This document shows, piece by piece, positions 7,866 to 17,152 of a stretch of 64,000 nt of DNA. The stretch comes from Lachnospiraceae bacterium (GTDB lineage: Bacteria > Bacillota > Clostridia > Lachnospirales > Lachnospiraceae), in the NCBI GenBank assembly GCA_017548765.1, contig JAFYZH010000096.1:19153-83152 (forward strand), in the 5' to 3' direction. The notes beneath the pieces were generated by a model. The model was not told the origin of the DNA. It searched no databases and worked only from the letters and a program-made list of their open reading frames with translations. Within the stretch, counting starts at the first letter, position 1. Each line of letters opens with the position of its first letter. The position numbers and the translations under genes are program-made.

Positions 7866-10306
7866 TGAAAAGACCGATGGTGGCCGCCGCGATCTCCTAT
7901 GGTGCCGGGATCCTGGTATCCGGGGCGCAGGCGGGAAGAAGAGTAAACATGATCACGGCCGGTGGGGCCGCGATCGTATACGCCATCGTGATCATACATA
8001 TTGTACGAAAATATTACGGGAGCAGCAGGCCGGTCGGCTATTTGCTGCTCCCGCTTATATTTCTGGCGGGGATGTTTCGGGCGCAGGCGCAGGGGCGGGA
8101 GTTATTCGAAGCGAAAACCGTGTTGGTGGCTGAAGACAGCGAAGATACGGAGATGCTTTGCGGCCGGGTTATCCTATGGGACCGGAAGGAAAGCGAAGAC
8201 GGTGTGACCTATGTACTGACGCTCGATAAACTTACGAAAGGAGAAAGATCGCTTTCGGGACAGGCGCGGGTCCACACTTCACAAAAAGTCCGGATCGGCA
8301 GCCGGGTCGCCATTGCAGGTGCGGTCGGAGTCTACGAAAAGGCAAAGAATCCGGGAGGGTTCGATGGGTTTACCCATTACGGGTATCGGGGCGTTTATTA
8401 CAATATGTACGAAGGGAGCGTTGCGAGGGAGATAAAGGGCACGGGAGCCATAGACCGGATAAAGGAGAACTTGCTGGGCTTGCGTGTGCGAATGGCGGAT
8501 GCGATAAAGGCGATCGCTCCCGACGATGTGTATGGTTTCTTCCAGGGGATCCTGCTCGGGGAGAAGGACATGCTCGGAGAGGAGGAGAGCGAGAGTCTGC
8601 GGCGCGCCGGCCTGGCGCACATCCTCACGGTGTCCGGCCTGCACATCTCGATGCTGGGAACTTTGCTTCTGGGTTTCCTAAAGCGGATGCGCGTACCGTT
8701 TTTTCCGCGTCTGGGAGTAGGAGCGGTTTTGATCGGCGCCTACGTTTATCTCTCAGGCGCCGGTTATCCCTCGCTCCGTGCCTACGACATGTTCCTTCTG
8801 ATGACGATCGCGCGTTTTGCGGGCAGGACCTACGACGGGAAATGCGCCCTCAGCGCCTGCTTTCTCTACCAAACCTGGAAGCTTCCGTTGTTACTTTTCG
8901 ACCCCGGTTTCCAATTATCCTTTATGAGCATGGCGGCCATCTTGTTTCTGGTCCCGCATGTGCAGGCCTTGTGGATCCGGAATAAGGCTGAGCAGAAGAA
9001 GCGCAGTTCGAAGATACGTGCGGCTTTGCTGACATCCTGGACCGTTCTCGTCGTGATCAGTCCCGTGGTCTGCATGACTTATTATGAGACTGCGCGGTAT
9101 TCGATGTTTCTGAACCTGCTGGTGCTTCCGCTGATGAGCGTGCTGCTTTTGTCTCTGCTGATCGGTCTGGCGGTCTTCCTCTTGCTATCACCGGTCTCTT
9201 CGGTTTTGTGCCGCATTGCCCTGATGCCGGCAGTGTGGATCGCCCGGATGATCTTACGTATGTCGCATATCTTTGAGGCGCTTCCGGGCAATGTATGCGT
9301 GACCGGAAGGCCGCAGAGCGCGGAACTGGTCATCTATTTCGTGTTTTACGGGGGAGGCTTGATCCTGCTGTGCCTGGCGTCCAAACTCGAAGGGTTCGGA
9401 CGCGCGAAAAGCCGTGCGATAGGAAGAACTTACCTGCCGGACCTGCGCCGATCTCGGCTGCTTTTGTTTCTGCTGATCATGGCTGCGGGACTGATGATCC
9501 CGAATGCGCTGAAACGCAGGGCGCCGGCCTGTATGGAACTGACCATGCTGGATGTGGGCCAGGGGGATGGTTTTATATTCCGTTTTCCAAACGGGGAGAA
9601 CCTGGTGATCGACTGCGGGAATAATTTCCGCGACGATCTGTGGGAGCGTGTGATCGAGCCTGCATTTCTCTGCTATGGGATGGATGAGGTCGATGCCTGG
9701 GTGCTGACGCATTTCGACATGGATCACGTCAGCGGTTTCGTGCAGATGCACCGGGAGGCGGAAGAGAAGCGGCTGATACACTGCAGGCGTGTACTCATCT
9801 CCGCGAAAGATACGGCCGCGGCTTTGACCGAGCTTTGCGGAACGAAACTGCAACCGGCGGTGCATACATTGTCCGCGGGAGAACGGTTTACGGTCGGAGG
9901 AGCGACGGCGATCTGCCTGTCACCCGATCTGTCATATCTGTACACGAATGAGAATGATGCCTCTGTTGTTTTGCGGATCGAGTACAAAGGACAGAGACTG
10001 CTGTTTTGCGGCGACATATCCGATACCGTCGAACGCAGGCTGGTGGAGAGAGGGGAGGATCTAATGGCGGACGTACTGAAGGTCGCGCACCATGGCTCGC
10101 CGCACACCTCGGGCGATGCATTCGTCGAAGCGGTACGGCCGAAGATCGCGCTTATCAGCGTCGGAAAGAATAACTACGGGCATCCGGCGCCCGAGGTCCT
10201 GACGAGGCTGGCGATGACCGGATCGGATATACGGATGACCGATGGAAAAGGGGCTTTGCTATTGCGCTTTAAAGGGGTAAATCAAATCGAAATGGTGCTC
10301 CCGTAA
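7865..10306 (+). CDS. comEC: ComEC/Rec2 DNA-uptake channel protein
   Basis: This 813-residue polytopic membrane protein should form the channel that brings single-stranded DNA into the cell. It has an N-terminal DUF4131-like region (about 1-190), the Competence core with multiple helices (about 215-500, including AGLAHILTVSGLHISMLG) and a C-terminal metallo-beta-lactamase domain from about 555. Motifs are LDVGQGDG, THFDMDHVSG, VAHHGSPHTSGD and the terminal GHPAPEVL, so the hydrolase site looks complete. The start is a GTG whose first base is the last base of the GerMN stop codon. No terminator is evident downstream. Confidence 0.93.
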   Translation: MKRPMVAAAISYGAGILVSGAQAGRRVNMITAGGAAIVYAIVIIHIVRKYYGSSRPVGYLLLPLIFLAGMFRAQAQGRELFEAKTVLVAEDSEDTEMLCGRVILWDRKESEDGVTYVLTLDKLTKGERSLSGQARVHTSQKVRIGSRVAIAGAVGVYEKAKNPGGFDGFTHYGYRGVYYNMYEGSVAREIKGTGAIDRIKENLLGLRVRMADAIKAIAPDDVYGFFQGILLGEKDMLGEEESESLRRAGLAHILTVSGLHISMLGTLLLGFLKRMRVPFFPRLGVGAVLIGAYVYLSGAGYPSLRAYDMFLLMTIARFAGRTYDGKCALSACFLYQTWKLPLLLFDPGFQLSFMSMAAILFLVPHVQALWIRNKAEQKKRSSKIRAALLTSWTVLVVISPVVCMTYYETARYSMFLNLLVLPLMSVLLLSLLIGLAVFLLLSPVSSVLCRIALMPAVWIARMILRMSHIFEALPGNVCVTGRPQSAELVIYFVFYGGGLILLCLASKLEGFGRAKSRAIGRTYLPDLRRSRLLLFLLIMAAGLMIPNALKRRAPACMELTMLDVGQGDGFIFRFPNGENLVIDCGNNFRDDLWERVIEPAFLCYGMDEVDAWVLTHFDMDHVSGFVQMHREAEEKRLIHCRRVLISAKDTAAALTELCGTKLQPAVHTLSAGERFTVGGATAICLSPDLSYLYTNENDASVVLRIEYKGQRLLFCGDISDTVERRLVERGEDLMADVLKVAHHGSPHTSGDAFVEAVRPKIALISVGKNNYGHPAPEVLTRLAMTGSDIRMTDGKGALLLRFKGVNQIEMVLP

Positions 10307-10353
10307 ACGTTCATTTACACTTGTGAATAATCATAGATATTTAGCACCTGATT

Positions 10354-10544
10354 TGCTAAAATACACGTGTGAGACTGGAAAACCGGGTAGAGATGGTTTT
10401 GGCAGTACTTGCCCACATTACCACAATATTTGATGCGACAGCAGGTCAGATATATGATAAAATGGTAGTAATTTACAATCGGGGTAATATTGGGGTCATC
10501 CCGGTGTAGATTAAGGATGTGTTCTTTTGAGGAGGTTATGTATC
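10354..10544 (+). promoter_or_regulatory. Leader and candidate promoters of the large surface protein
   Basis: The 238-base gap between comEC and the surface-protein gene contains two extended -10 elements, TGCTAAAAT (10354-10362) and TGATAAAAT (10455-10463), neither with a convincing -35. The second would leave a leader of about 75 bases. The Shine-Dalgarno GAGGAGGT (10529-10536) lies 8 bases before the ATG at 10545. Confidence 0.4.
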
Positions 10545-13500
10545 ATGAGAGGAAAGGTGAGTGCATTCAAAAAGGCTTTGGCTGTGGTGATGTCTGTTCT
10601 GCTCATCGTGACAGGAACAGCTATCACCGGTACATCTTTTTATGCAGATTACGCTTCAGTTAACGGGGATCAGATTGCAACGATCGTAGGGTCTTACGAC
10701 AACTACAGCAATGGGTATAATATCCTTGGCGTTGCAGGTGATTTCCATCTTTTTGCCCAAAATCGGGTGGATACGATGGTCCACACGAACGGTAACATTG
10801 CTGCCGATATCGTTTCAACGGGAACGAACTTCGGTACCAATCAGGCCGTAAGCCATAATATCTCAGAGTATTCTTATGCAAGATATCTGTTCCCGATCGC
10901 TTCGCAGATCTCTTCTTCCAGTATGATCCTCGGAAGACAGAACTACGTTGAGAAGGTCGGCGGCCAGACGAAGATAAACGGAACGATCACAGACTGTGAT
11001 CTTACGAAGAATCCTTATAAAGTTCTTTATGAAGATGAGAACAAATATTTCATCGACCTGGATCAGGAATTCCTGTATCTGGAGGCATTGTCACGCGCAT
11101 TGTCCGCTATGCCTGCCACGATCACGAAGCTGTCCGGCGGTGATGCAAACGATATTGGTGTTATTCAGATCGCTCCGAATACCACTAACGTTATCAGCAT
11201 GACCGGTGCGGAATATACAAATCTCAGCAACAAACTCAATATCACCGGCGTTCAGCCTGAGCAGGTGAACTACGGCGGCATGTCCATGAAGCGTGCTTCC
11301 TCTACGCAGTCCCTGATCATTAACCTCGACCTCAAGGGCCTTTCGGATTATACGATCCGCCAGGCTATGACATATACATTTACAGATGGTGGAGTAGTAA
11401 GAAACAGTGAAGATACTTTCTTCTCCGGAACCAACATCCTGTATAACATTTACGACTCTTCTTCAGCCGACGGCATGTATCACGGAAATCTTTCCAACGC
11501 TGCCGATATGACGGCTTGTATCCTGGCTCCTTGCGCAAATGTTACCGCGAACGCAGTTAACGGTACCATCGCTGCAAAGAACATCGTGACCCGCGGCGGT
11601 GAGACACACAACAGCCGTTTCACGGTCGTTTCGATCCCGAACATCAAAGTTGTTCCTACTCCTGAGAACCTCGTTAAGATCGTTCTTAAGAAGGTATCCA
11701 CAGATGGTAAGGCTCTGGACGGCGCTACGTTCGAGATCCGCGATATGGAAGGAAAGAACGTATCTTTCAAGACCAGCAGCAAGGGCGGTGACACGACAGC
11801 CGTTACAGTTGCAGCAGCAGGCACCGAGATCTGGATCAAGCCCGGTAACTACTACCTGGTTGAGACAGCTGCTCCTGCAGGTTATGTACTCGATCATGAG
11901 CGTATTCCTTTCCAGGTAACTGCAAAGGGTGGCATCAACGCAAACTTCAACGTTCAGGTCATCAACCAGAAAGAGATCCAGAGAGTGATCGCTCCGCTGA
12001 CCACAGCGGGAGACGGCTATAAGGTAGTTGCAGGTGGTGCGTACGCACAGCTTCCGAGCGAGCCTTACAGCAGCGTTATCATCAACAGCATCGACATCAA
12101 GGTGTCCTTCGCAGAAGAGATCCCTGCCGGCGTTAAGGTCGGAGCTGAGATCCTCGACGCACACACCTCACAGGTTCTGGCTTGCTCCAGAAAATCCAAT
12201 AAGTTCCTGAACCCCGGTAAGGACGGCTACAAGGTAGATTCCCTTCCGTTCTCGAACCAGATGTTCGGTGACCACGAGTTCATGCTTCATTTCTTTACTC
12301 TGGATGCTCAGGGTAATGTAACTTATATTCCGTTTACGGATATCACCTCGACTCTTTACGGATATCGTCCGGTACAGTCCTCGACTCACGTTTTGAGCAT
12401 GCCTGCATTCGCAAGCGCTAACGGAAACACGATCACGGTTCAGAATGCTCCGGACCACGTTGAAGAGCCGACGACCGAGCCCGAGACTACTCTGGAAGAG
12501 ACCACTCAGGAACAGACTCCTGAGGATACAACAGCAGAAGAGACGACCGCAGAAGATACGACTCCCGAAGAGACAGAAACACAGGGTCCGACCTATGCCG
12601 ATGTTGTGATCAGCAAGAAGGTACTGGGCCTGGGCGATGAACTCTCCGGTGCGATCCTGCAGTTCTACGGCACCAGAGCCGATGATAATACATCTGTAGT
12701 ATTTGCCAAGTCCGATGTAGAATTAAACGGCGGCGCGCAGATCCTGACACAGGCGGATGCTTCCACCGTTATGGAGATCCGTTCCGGTTCTCAGCCTTCC
12801 GTGATCCGCAACCTTCCGGATGGTTCCTACACACTGCACGAGTATGCAGCACCTAAGGGATACGGCGTTTCTACCGATATCACATTTGACATCAAAGACA
12901 ACAAAGTCACCAACGTTAAGAGCGCATCTTACTGCGAGAACAGCGACAACAAGATCGTTATGTTCGATGATGTCCTTCCGGTATATACCAACGTGGAGAT
13001 CAGCAAGCAGGATGTTTACGGAGTTGAACTCTCCGGCGCAACGCTCTGGATCAGCGGTGTTGACGATAAGAATAATTCCATCAAACTTACGAAGGATAAC
13101 ATTAAGCCTGCAAGTGATGCAAAACTTCTCGGGGTAGAAGAGAACACGATCAAATTCTTATCCGGTAATTCTCCTTCGAAGATCGTAGACCTTCCTGACG
13201 GTACCTACACTCTGCATGAGGATGCGGCTCCTAAGGGCTTCCTTTGCGCTACCGATATCAAGTTCACCGTAGCAAAGGGCGTTCTCCTGACTGTCGATAA
13301 TGTTGCGGTTTCCGCATCATCGAACCTGATCGTTATGTGTGACAGCGCTGAGCCTGTTTACACCACGGTAGACCTTTCTAAGAAGGCGACCGGCGGCAAT
13401 GAACTTGAAGGCGCAGATATGTACCTGACCGGTAAGGACGAGAAGGGCAATGCAGTCGTATTCACCAACGCCCAGATCGCCGATGCCGAAAACAGCCCGA

Positions 13501-15905
13501 AGATCATCAACGATGGCAAGACCATCAATTGGACCTCCGGTAAGAAAGAAACCAAGATCAAGAATCTTGTAAATGGTGTTTACGTTCTTCACGAAGAGAC
13601 CGCTCCGAGCGGATACTTCGTTGCAACCGATATCACATTTGCCGTATATGAAGGCGAAGTAGTATCCTGCAGCTCCAAGTCCTGGTCGACCGGAGAAGCG
13701 ACCATCGTTATGTACGATGATGCAGTTCCCGCTAAGTCTGATGTCAAGATCAGCAAGCAGGATGTTTACAGCACAGAGCTGGCCGGCGCACTTCTTATCC
13801 TGACCGGTACCGATGCTAAGGGCAATACCGTACTCTTCGATGCTTCTCAGTTTGAAGGGGGCGAAGACGCTAAGATCCAGAAATCCACAAATGATATGCT
13901 TGCATACATTTCCGGTAAGACTCCTTCATCCGTGAAGGGTCTGGCAGACGGCAAGTATACATTGACCGAGAAGGTCGCACCTCTCGGATATATGGTCGCT
14001 ACCGCGATCACATTCGAACTTAAGGACGGTAAGGTCGTTAACAGCACTTCTACCGTAAAGGCAGACGGCAACGTGATCGTTATGGTCGACAAAGCGAAGC
14101 CGCAGCCGAAGAAGGCTACGATCAAGATCAGCAAGCAGGATGTGTATGGCGTAGAGCTTGAAGGCGCTGATCTCAGACTTTTCGGTAAAGATAAAGATAA
14201 GGCTCCGATCGAGTTCACAAAGGATAATGTTGCACTTGCAAGCGACGCAAAGCCGGGCCTTAGCTCCGGAACCTTTATCACATTCACCAGTGGTTCGACT
14301 CCTTCTACATTCAAGGATCTTCCGGATGGCGAATACACCTTAGAGGAGACAAATGCTCCTGAAGGTTATGTAGTAGCTTCTTCTATCAATTTTGTGATCA
14401 AAGACGGTGCTCTTTACAGCATCGATAAGGTTACCGTATCTGCTGACACCGACGTGATCGTTATGTACGATGCGGCGAAGAAGGCCGATGTTTACATCAG
14501 CAAGAAGGATGTTTACGCATCTGAACTTCCCGGTGCAACACTCATCCTTACAGGTGTTGATGAGAACGGTAACAAAGTAAGCTTCACAAACAGTGAAGTT
14601 AAGCCCGGTACCAATGCAGAGATCACCATCAAGAATGGCGACATGCTTGAGTTTAAATCCGGCACAACGCCTACCCTGGTTAAGGGCCTCGTAAATGGTA
14701 CTTACAAACTGCATGAGTATGCTGCACCTAAGGGTTATGTATGCGCATCGGATATCAAGTTCGTTATCAAGAAGGGTGTTCTTTACTCGATCGATGGCGT
14801 GAGCGTATCTGTTGGTAGCGACCTCATCGTTATGGTCGATGGAGCAGAGCCTGTTCCTACAACGGAAGAGCCTACCACTGCTGAACCCACGACTGCAGAG
14901 CCTACTACCGCAGAACCTACAACTGCAGAGCCTACGACTGCAGAACCTACTACCGCAGAACCTACAACTGCAGAGCCTACGACTGCGGAGCCTACCACCG
15001 CTGAACCTACAACGGAAGCTCCTACAGAAGAGCCTACAACTGCAGAACCTACAACGGAATATGTGATCCCGACCGAAGCACCTACGGAAGAGTCTACAGG
15101 CTTTGAGGAGCCTACGACCGAGTATGTGATCCCGACCGAGGCACCGACAGAAGAGTCTACCGGTGCGGAGGAGCCTACAACTGAGGCACCTACTGAAGCA
15201 CCTACAAAGCCTGAGCCTACGACTGAGGCACCTACAGAGGCACCCACAGAGGCACCTACCCAGGCTCCTACAGAGGCGCCGACAGAGGCACCTACCCAGG
15301 CACCTACAGAGGCACCTACCCAGGCTCCTACAGAGGCGCCTACCCAGGCTCCGACACAGGCACCCACAGAGGCTCCTACGGAAGCACCTACACTGGTAAG
15401 CAACTTCGGCGAGACGAAGGCACCTACCCAGGCTCCTGAGACCACGGAGTATGTGATCCCGACCGAGGCACCGACAGAGGAGTCCACCGGCGAAGAAGAG
15501 ACCGAGACGGTTCCTGAGACCGTTCCGGAAACTGCTCCGGAGACACTTCCTCCTGAAACTGAGCCGGTTGAGCCGACTGCAGGCAATGCTGCAGAGACAA
15601 AGCCTGTTGAGACATCTGTTGTTGTAACAGAGGCAGAGACAGAGGCTGAGGCTCCTTCTGAGATCGCACTTCTGGGCGGCGGAAACGAGTCTAAGAAGCC
15701 TTCACAGGCAGAAGCATTTGCAAATGAGACTCAGGCTGAGACCGAGCCGGTCATCAAGCCTCCGGTTATCATCGGTGGCAGCAGCCAGACATATGTTCTC
15801 GGAATTTCCGATTACGCGAAAGCGATCGGTATTACCATGATGATCCTGGGCTTCATCTGCCTCGGCACATGTGTAGTTATTCTCAGAAAAAAAGAAGAAG
15901 AATAA
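10545..15905 (+). CDS. Giant SpaA/Cna-B-repeat surface protein
   Basis: A 1786-residue predicted surface protein. From the N-terminus: signal peptide (about 1-35); a domain resembling the choice-of-anchor A fold (about 45-370, containing YNILGVAGDFHLF and VHTNGNIAA); one SpaA/Cna-B domain (about 378-475); a short unique region; a Thr/Glu linker; six tandem SpaA-like repeats of about 125 residues; a long Thr-Glu-Pro stalk; one transmembrane helix and the tail RKKEEE. Each repeat keeps a Lys (SK), a Glu in the LHE/LTE/LEE block and an Asp in IVMxD, the set used for Lys-Asp isopeptide bonds. No LPXTG-like motif precedes the helix, so it may be membrane-anchored. The ATG is chosen for its Shine-Dalgarno spacing. 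It is likely an adhesin or matrix protein; the ligand is unknown. Confidence 0.85.
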   Translation: MRGKVSAFKKALAVVMSVLLIVTGTAITGTSFYADYASVNGDQIATIVGSYDNYSNGYNILGVAGDFHLFAQNRVDTMVHTNGNIAADIVSTGTNFGTNQAVSHNISEYSYARYLFPIASQISSSSMILGRQNYVEKVGGQTKINGTITDCDLTKNPYKVLYEDENKYFIDLDQEFLYLEALSRALSAMPATITKLSGGDANDIGVIQIAPNTTNVISMTGAEYTNLSNKLNITGVQPEQVNYGGMSMKRASSTQSLIINLDLKGLSDYTIRQAMTYTFTDGGVVRNSEDTFFSGTNILYNIYDSSSADGMYHGNLSNAADMTACILAPCANVTANAVNGTIAAKNIVTRGGETHNSRFTVVSIPNIKVVPTPENLVKIVLKKVSTDGKALDGATFEIRDMEGKNVSFKTSSKGGDTTAVTVAAAGTEIWIKPGNYYLVETAAPAGYVLDHERIPFQVTAKGGINANFNVQVINQKEIQRVIAPLTTAGDGYKVVAGGAYAQLPSEPYSSVIINSIDIKVSFAEEIPAGVKVGAEILDAHTSQVLACSRKSNKFLNPGKDGYKVDSLPFSNQMFGDHEFMLHFFTLDAQGNVTYIPFTDITSTLYGYRPVQSSTHVLSMPAFASANGNTITVQNAPDHVEEPTTEPETTLEETTQEQTPEDTTAEETTAEDTTPEETETQGPTYADVVISKKVLGLGDELSGAILQFYGTRADDNTSVVFAKSDVELNGGAQILTQADASTVMEIRSGSQPSVIRNLPDGSYTLHEYAAPKGYGVSTDITFDIKDNKVTNVKSASYCENSDNKIVMFDDVLPVYTNVEISKQDVYGVELSGATLWISGVDDKNNSIKLTKDNIKPASDAKLLGVEENTIKFLSGNSPSKIVDLPDGTYTLHEDAAPKGFLCATDIKFTVAKGVLLTVDNVAVSASSNLIVMCDSAEPVYTTVDLSKKATGGNELEGADMYLTGKDEKGNAVVFTNAQIADAENSPKIINDGKTINWTSGKKETKIKNLVNGVYVLHEETAPSGYFVATDITFAVYEGEVVSCSSKSWSTGEATIVMYDDAVPAKSDVKISKQDVYSTELAGALLILTGTDAKGNTVLFDASQFEGGEDAKIQKSTNDMLAYISGKTPSSVKGLADGKYTLTEKVAPLGYMVATAITFELKDGKVVNSTSTVKADGNVIVMVDKAKPQPKKATIKISKQDVYGVELEGADLRLFGKDKDKAPIEFTKDNVALASDAKPGLSSGTFITFTSGSTPSTFKDLPDGEYTLEETNAPEGYVVASSINFVIKDGALYSIDKVTVSADTDVIVMYDAAKKADVYISKKDVYASELPGATLILTGVDENGNKVSFTNSEVKPGTNAEITIKNGDMLEFKSGTTPTLVKGLVNGTYKLHEYAAPKGYVCASDIKFVIKKGVLYSIDGVSVSVGSDLIVMVDGAEPVPTTEEPTTAEPTTAEPTTAEPTTAEPTTAEPTTAEPTTAEPTTAEPTTAEPTTEAPTEEPTTAEPTTEYVIPTEAPTEESTGFEEPTTEYVIPTEAPTEESTGAEEPTTEAPTEAPTKPEPTTEAPTEAPTEAPTQAPTEAPTEAPTQAPTEAPTQAPTEAPTQAPTQAPTEAPTEAPTLVSNFGETKAPTQAPETTEYVIPTEAPTEESTGEEETETVPETVPETAPETLPPETEPVEPTAGNAAETKPVETSVVVTEAETEAEAPSEIALLGGGNESKKPSQAEAFANETQAETEPVIKPPVIIGGSSQTYVLGISDYAKAIGITMMILGFICLGTCVVILRKKEEE
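12591..14851 (+). repeat. Six tandem SpaA-like protein repeats
   Basis: Units begin near 12591, 12981, 13357, 13732, 14107 and 14483, each about 375 bases. Every unit reads: SK near the start, (E)L-GA about 12 residues later, SG--PS or similar mid-unit, a (L)PDG-Y-L-E block, AP-GY, and IVM-D at the end. DNA identity between units is partial but includes blocks such as the one coding ISKQDVY, so they are old duplications, some possibly still recombining. Confidence 0.9.
14852..15390 (+). repeat. Thr-Glu-Pro stalk repeat
   Basis: The region codes near-perfect PTTAEP units (about ten in a row, 15 bases each), then mixed PTEAP/PTQAP units. A longer unit, TEYVIPTEAPTEEST, occurs twice here (near 15057 and 15120) and a third time near 15447. 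The composition suits an extended wall-spanning stalk, and the short DNA period makes slippage and length variation likely. Confidence 0.92.
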
Positions 15906-15910
15906 ATAAA

Positions 15911-15944
15911 GGAGTCCCGGCATGAAAATGTCGGGACTTTTTTA
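15911..15944 (+). terminator. Rho-independent terminator after the surface protein
   Basis: AGTCCCG (15913-15919) pairs with CGGGACT (15932-15938), followed by a run of six T. Confidence 0.9.
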
Positions 15945-15977
15945 AAGATCCGGGTGGCAAAATCGCAAATGAATAAC

Positions 15978-16006
15978 TTGACGAAACGCCATTCATTCGA
16001 TATACT
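15978..16006 (+). promoter_or_regulatory. Promoter of trpS and probably the pyr genes
   Basis: TTGACG (15978-15983), 17-base spacer, TATACT (16001-16006). The leader is about 50 bases, too short for a T-box, so trpS does not appear to be controlled by tRNA-sensing antitermination here. Confidence 0.8.
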
Positions 16007-16060
16007 TAGATACAGCAATGCGACAGTATTTTTTGTTGCATAAGTTTCAAGGAGACAGTT

Positions 16061-17149
16061 ATGGGAAAGATTATTTTAACCGGCGATCGTCCTACCGGAA
16101 AACTGCATGTCGGTCACTATGTCGGCTCACTTCGCCGTCGTGTCGAACTTCAGAATTCCGGAGAGTATGATCGTATTTTTATTATGATAGCGGATGCGCA
16201 GGCCCTCACGGACAATGCTGATAATCCGGAGAAGATCCGTCAGAACGTGATCGAAGTAGCGCTCGACTACCTCTCTGTTGGACTCGATCCTGCGAAGTCG
16301 AACCTCTTCGTTCAGTCCTATGTTTCCGAACTTACGGAAATGACGTTTTACTACATGAATCTGGTTACGGTAGCGCGACTTCAGCGTAACCCTACGGTAA
16401 AGAACGAGATCCTTATGCGCGGCTTCCAAAATACATTGCCCGTAGGATTCTTCACATATCCGGTCAGCCAGACCGCAGATATCACTGCCTTTAAGGCGAC
16501 GACCGTACCGGTCGGCGAGGACCAGCTTCCCATGATCGAACAGGCACGTGAGATCGTGCGTAAGTTCAACTCGATCTATGGCGACGTGCTGGTAGAGCCG
16601 GATGCGATGCTTTCGGATAATAAGGCTTGCCTGCGTCTGCCCGGTATCGACGGCAAGGCGAAGATGAGTAAGTCGCTTGGAAACTGCATCTACCTTTCGG
16701 ATCCTGCAGATGAAGTGCAGAAGAAGATCATGAGCATGTTCACCGATCCGAATCACCTGAAAGTCAGCGATCCCGGCCAGGTAGAGGGTAACCCTGTATT
16801 TACCTACCTCGATGCATTCTGCAAGGATGAGCATTTCGAGCGTTATTTCCCGGATTACGCGAATCTCGACGAGATGAAGGCGCACTATATGCGCGGCGGC
16901 CTGGGCGACGTGAAGATCAAGCGTTTCCTGAACTCCGTAATGCAGGAGGAACTCGAGCCGATCCGTAAGCGCAGAAAAGAATACGAGAAGGATATTCCCG
17001 AGGTATACAACATCCTCAAGAAGGGCAGCGATATCGCACGCGAGGCTGCTGCTGAGACATTGGCAGAGATGAAGGCTGCCATGAAGATCAACTATTTCGA
17101 AGATGCTGAACTGATCGCCGAACAGGCTAGAAAGTTTCGTGAGGAATAA
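16061..17149 (+). CDS. trpS: Tryptophan--tRNA ligase
   Basis: This cytoplasmic class I synthetase of 362 residues charges tRNA-Trp. The HIGH-type motif is [11 protein letters not shown] (about residues 13-23), the adenylate-site region reads PVGEDQ, and the KMSKS motif is present intact as KMSKSLGN near residue 204. It is slightly longer than the usual 330-340 residues. An AAGGAGA Shine-Dalgarno precedes the ATG. Only three bases separate its stop from pyrC, so tryptophan charging and pyrimidine synthesis are probably co-transcribed, an uncommon pairing. Confidence 0.95.
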   Translation: MGKIILTGDRPTGKLHVGHYVGSLRRRVELQNSGEYDRIFIMIADAQALTDNADNPEKIRQNVIEVALDYLSVGLDPAKSNLFVQSYVSELTEMTFYYMNLVTVARLQRNPTVKNEILMRGFQNTLPVGFFTYPVSQTADITAFKATTVPVGEDQLPMIEQAREIVRKFNSIYGDVLVEPDAMLSDNKACLRLPGIDGKAKMSKSLGNCIYLSDPADEVQKKIMSMFTDPNHLKVSDPGQVEGNPVFTYLDAFCKDEHFERYFPDYANLDEMKAHYMRGGLGDVKIKRFLNSVMQEELEPIRKRRKEYEKDIPEVYNILKKGSDIAREAAAETLAEMKAAMKINYFEDAELIAEQARKFREE

Positions 17150-17152
17150 AGA

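Noticed and set aside
14852-15390. CRISPR-like regular repeat
   Set aside because: The repeat is in frame and codes Thr-Glu-Pro units inside a long gene, with no spacers.
14783-15586. 267-codon minus-strand frame rich in Gly-Ala-Ser-Val repeats
   Set aside because: It is the antisense reading of the Thr-Glu-Pro repeat of the surface protein; it has no Shine-Dalgarno, and its composition is forced by the repeat.
16007-16060. Possible T-box leader for trpS
   Set aside because: The leader is only about 50 bases and has no specifier stem or antiterminator.
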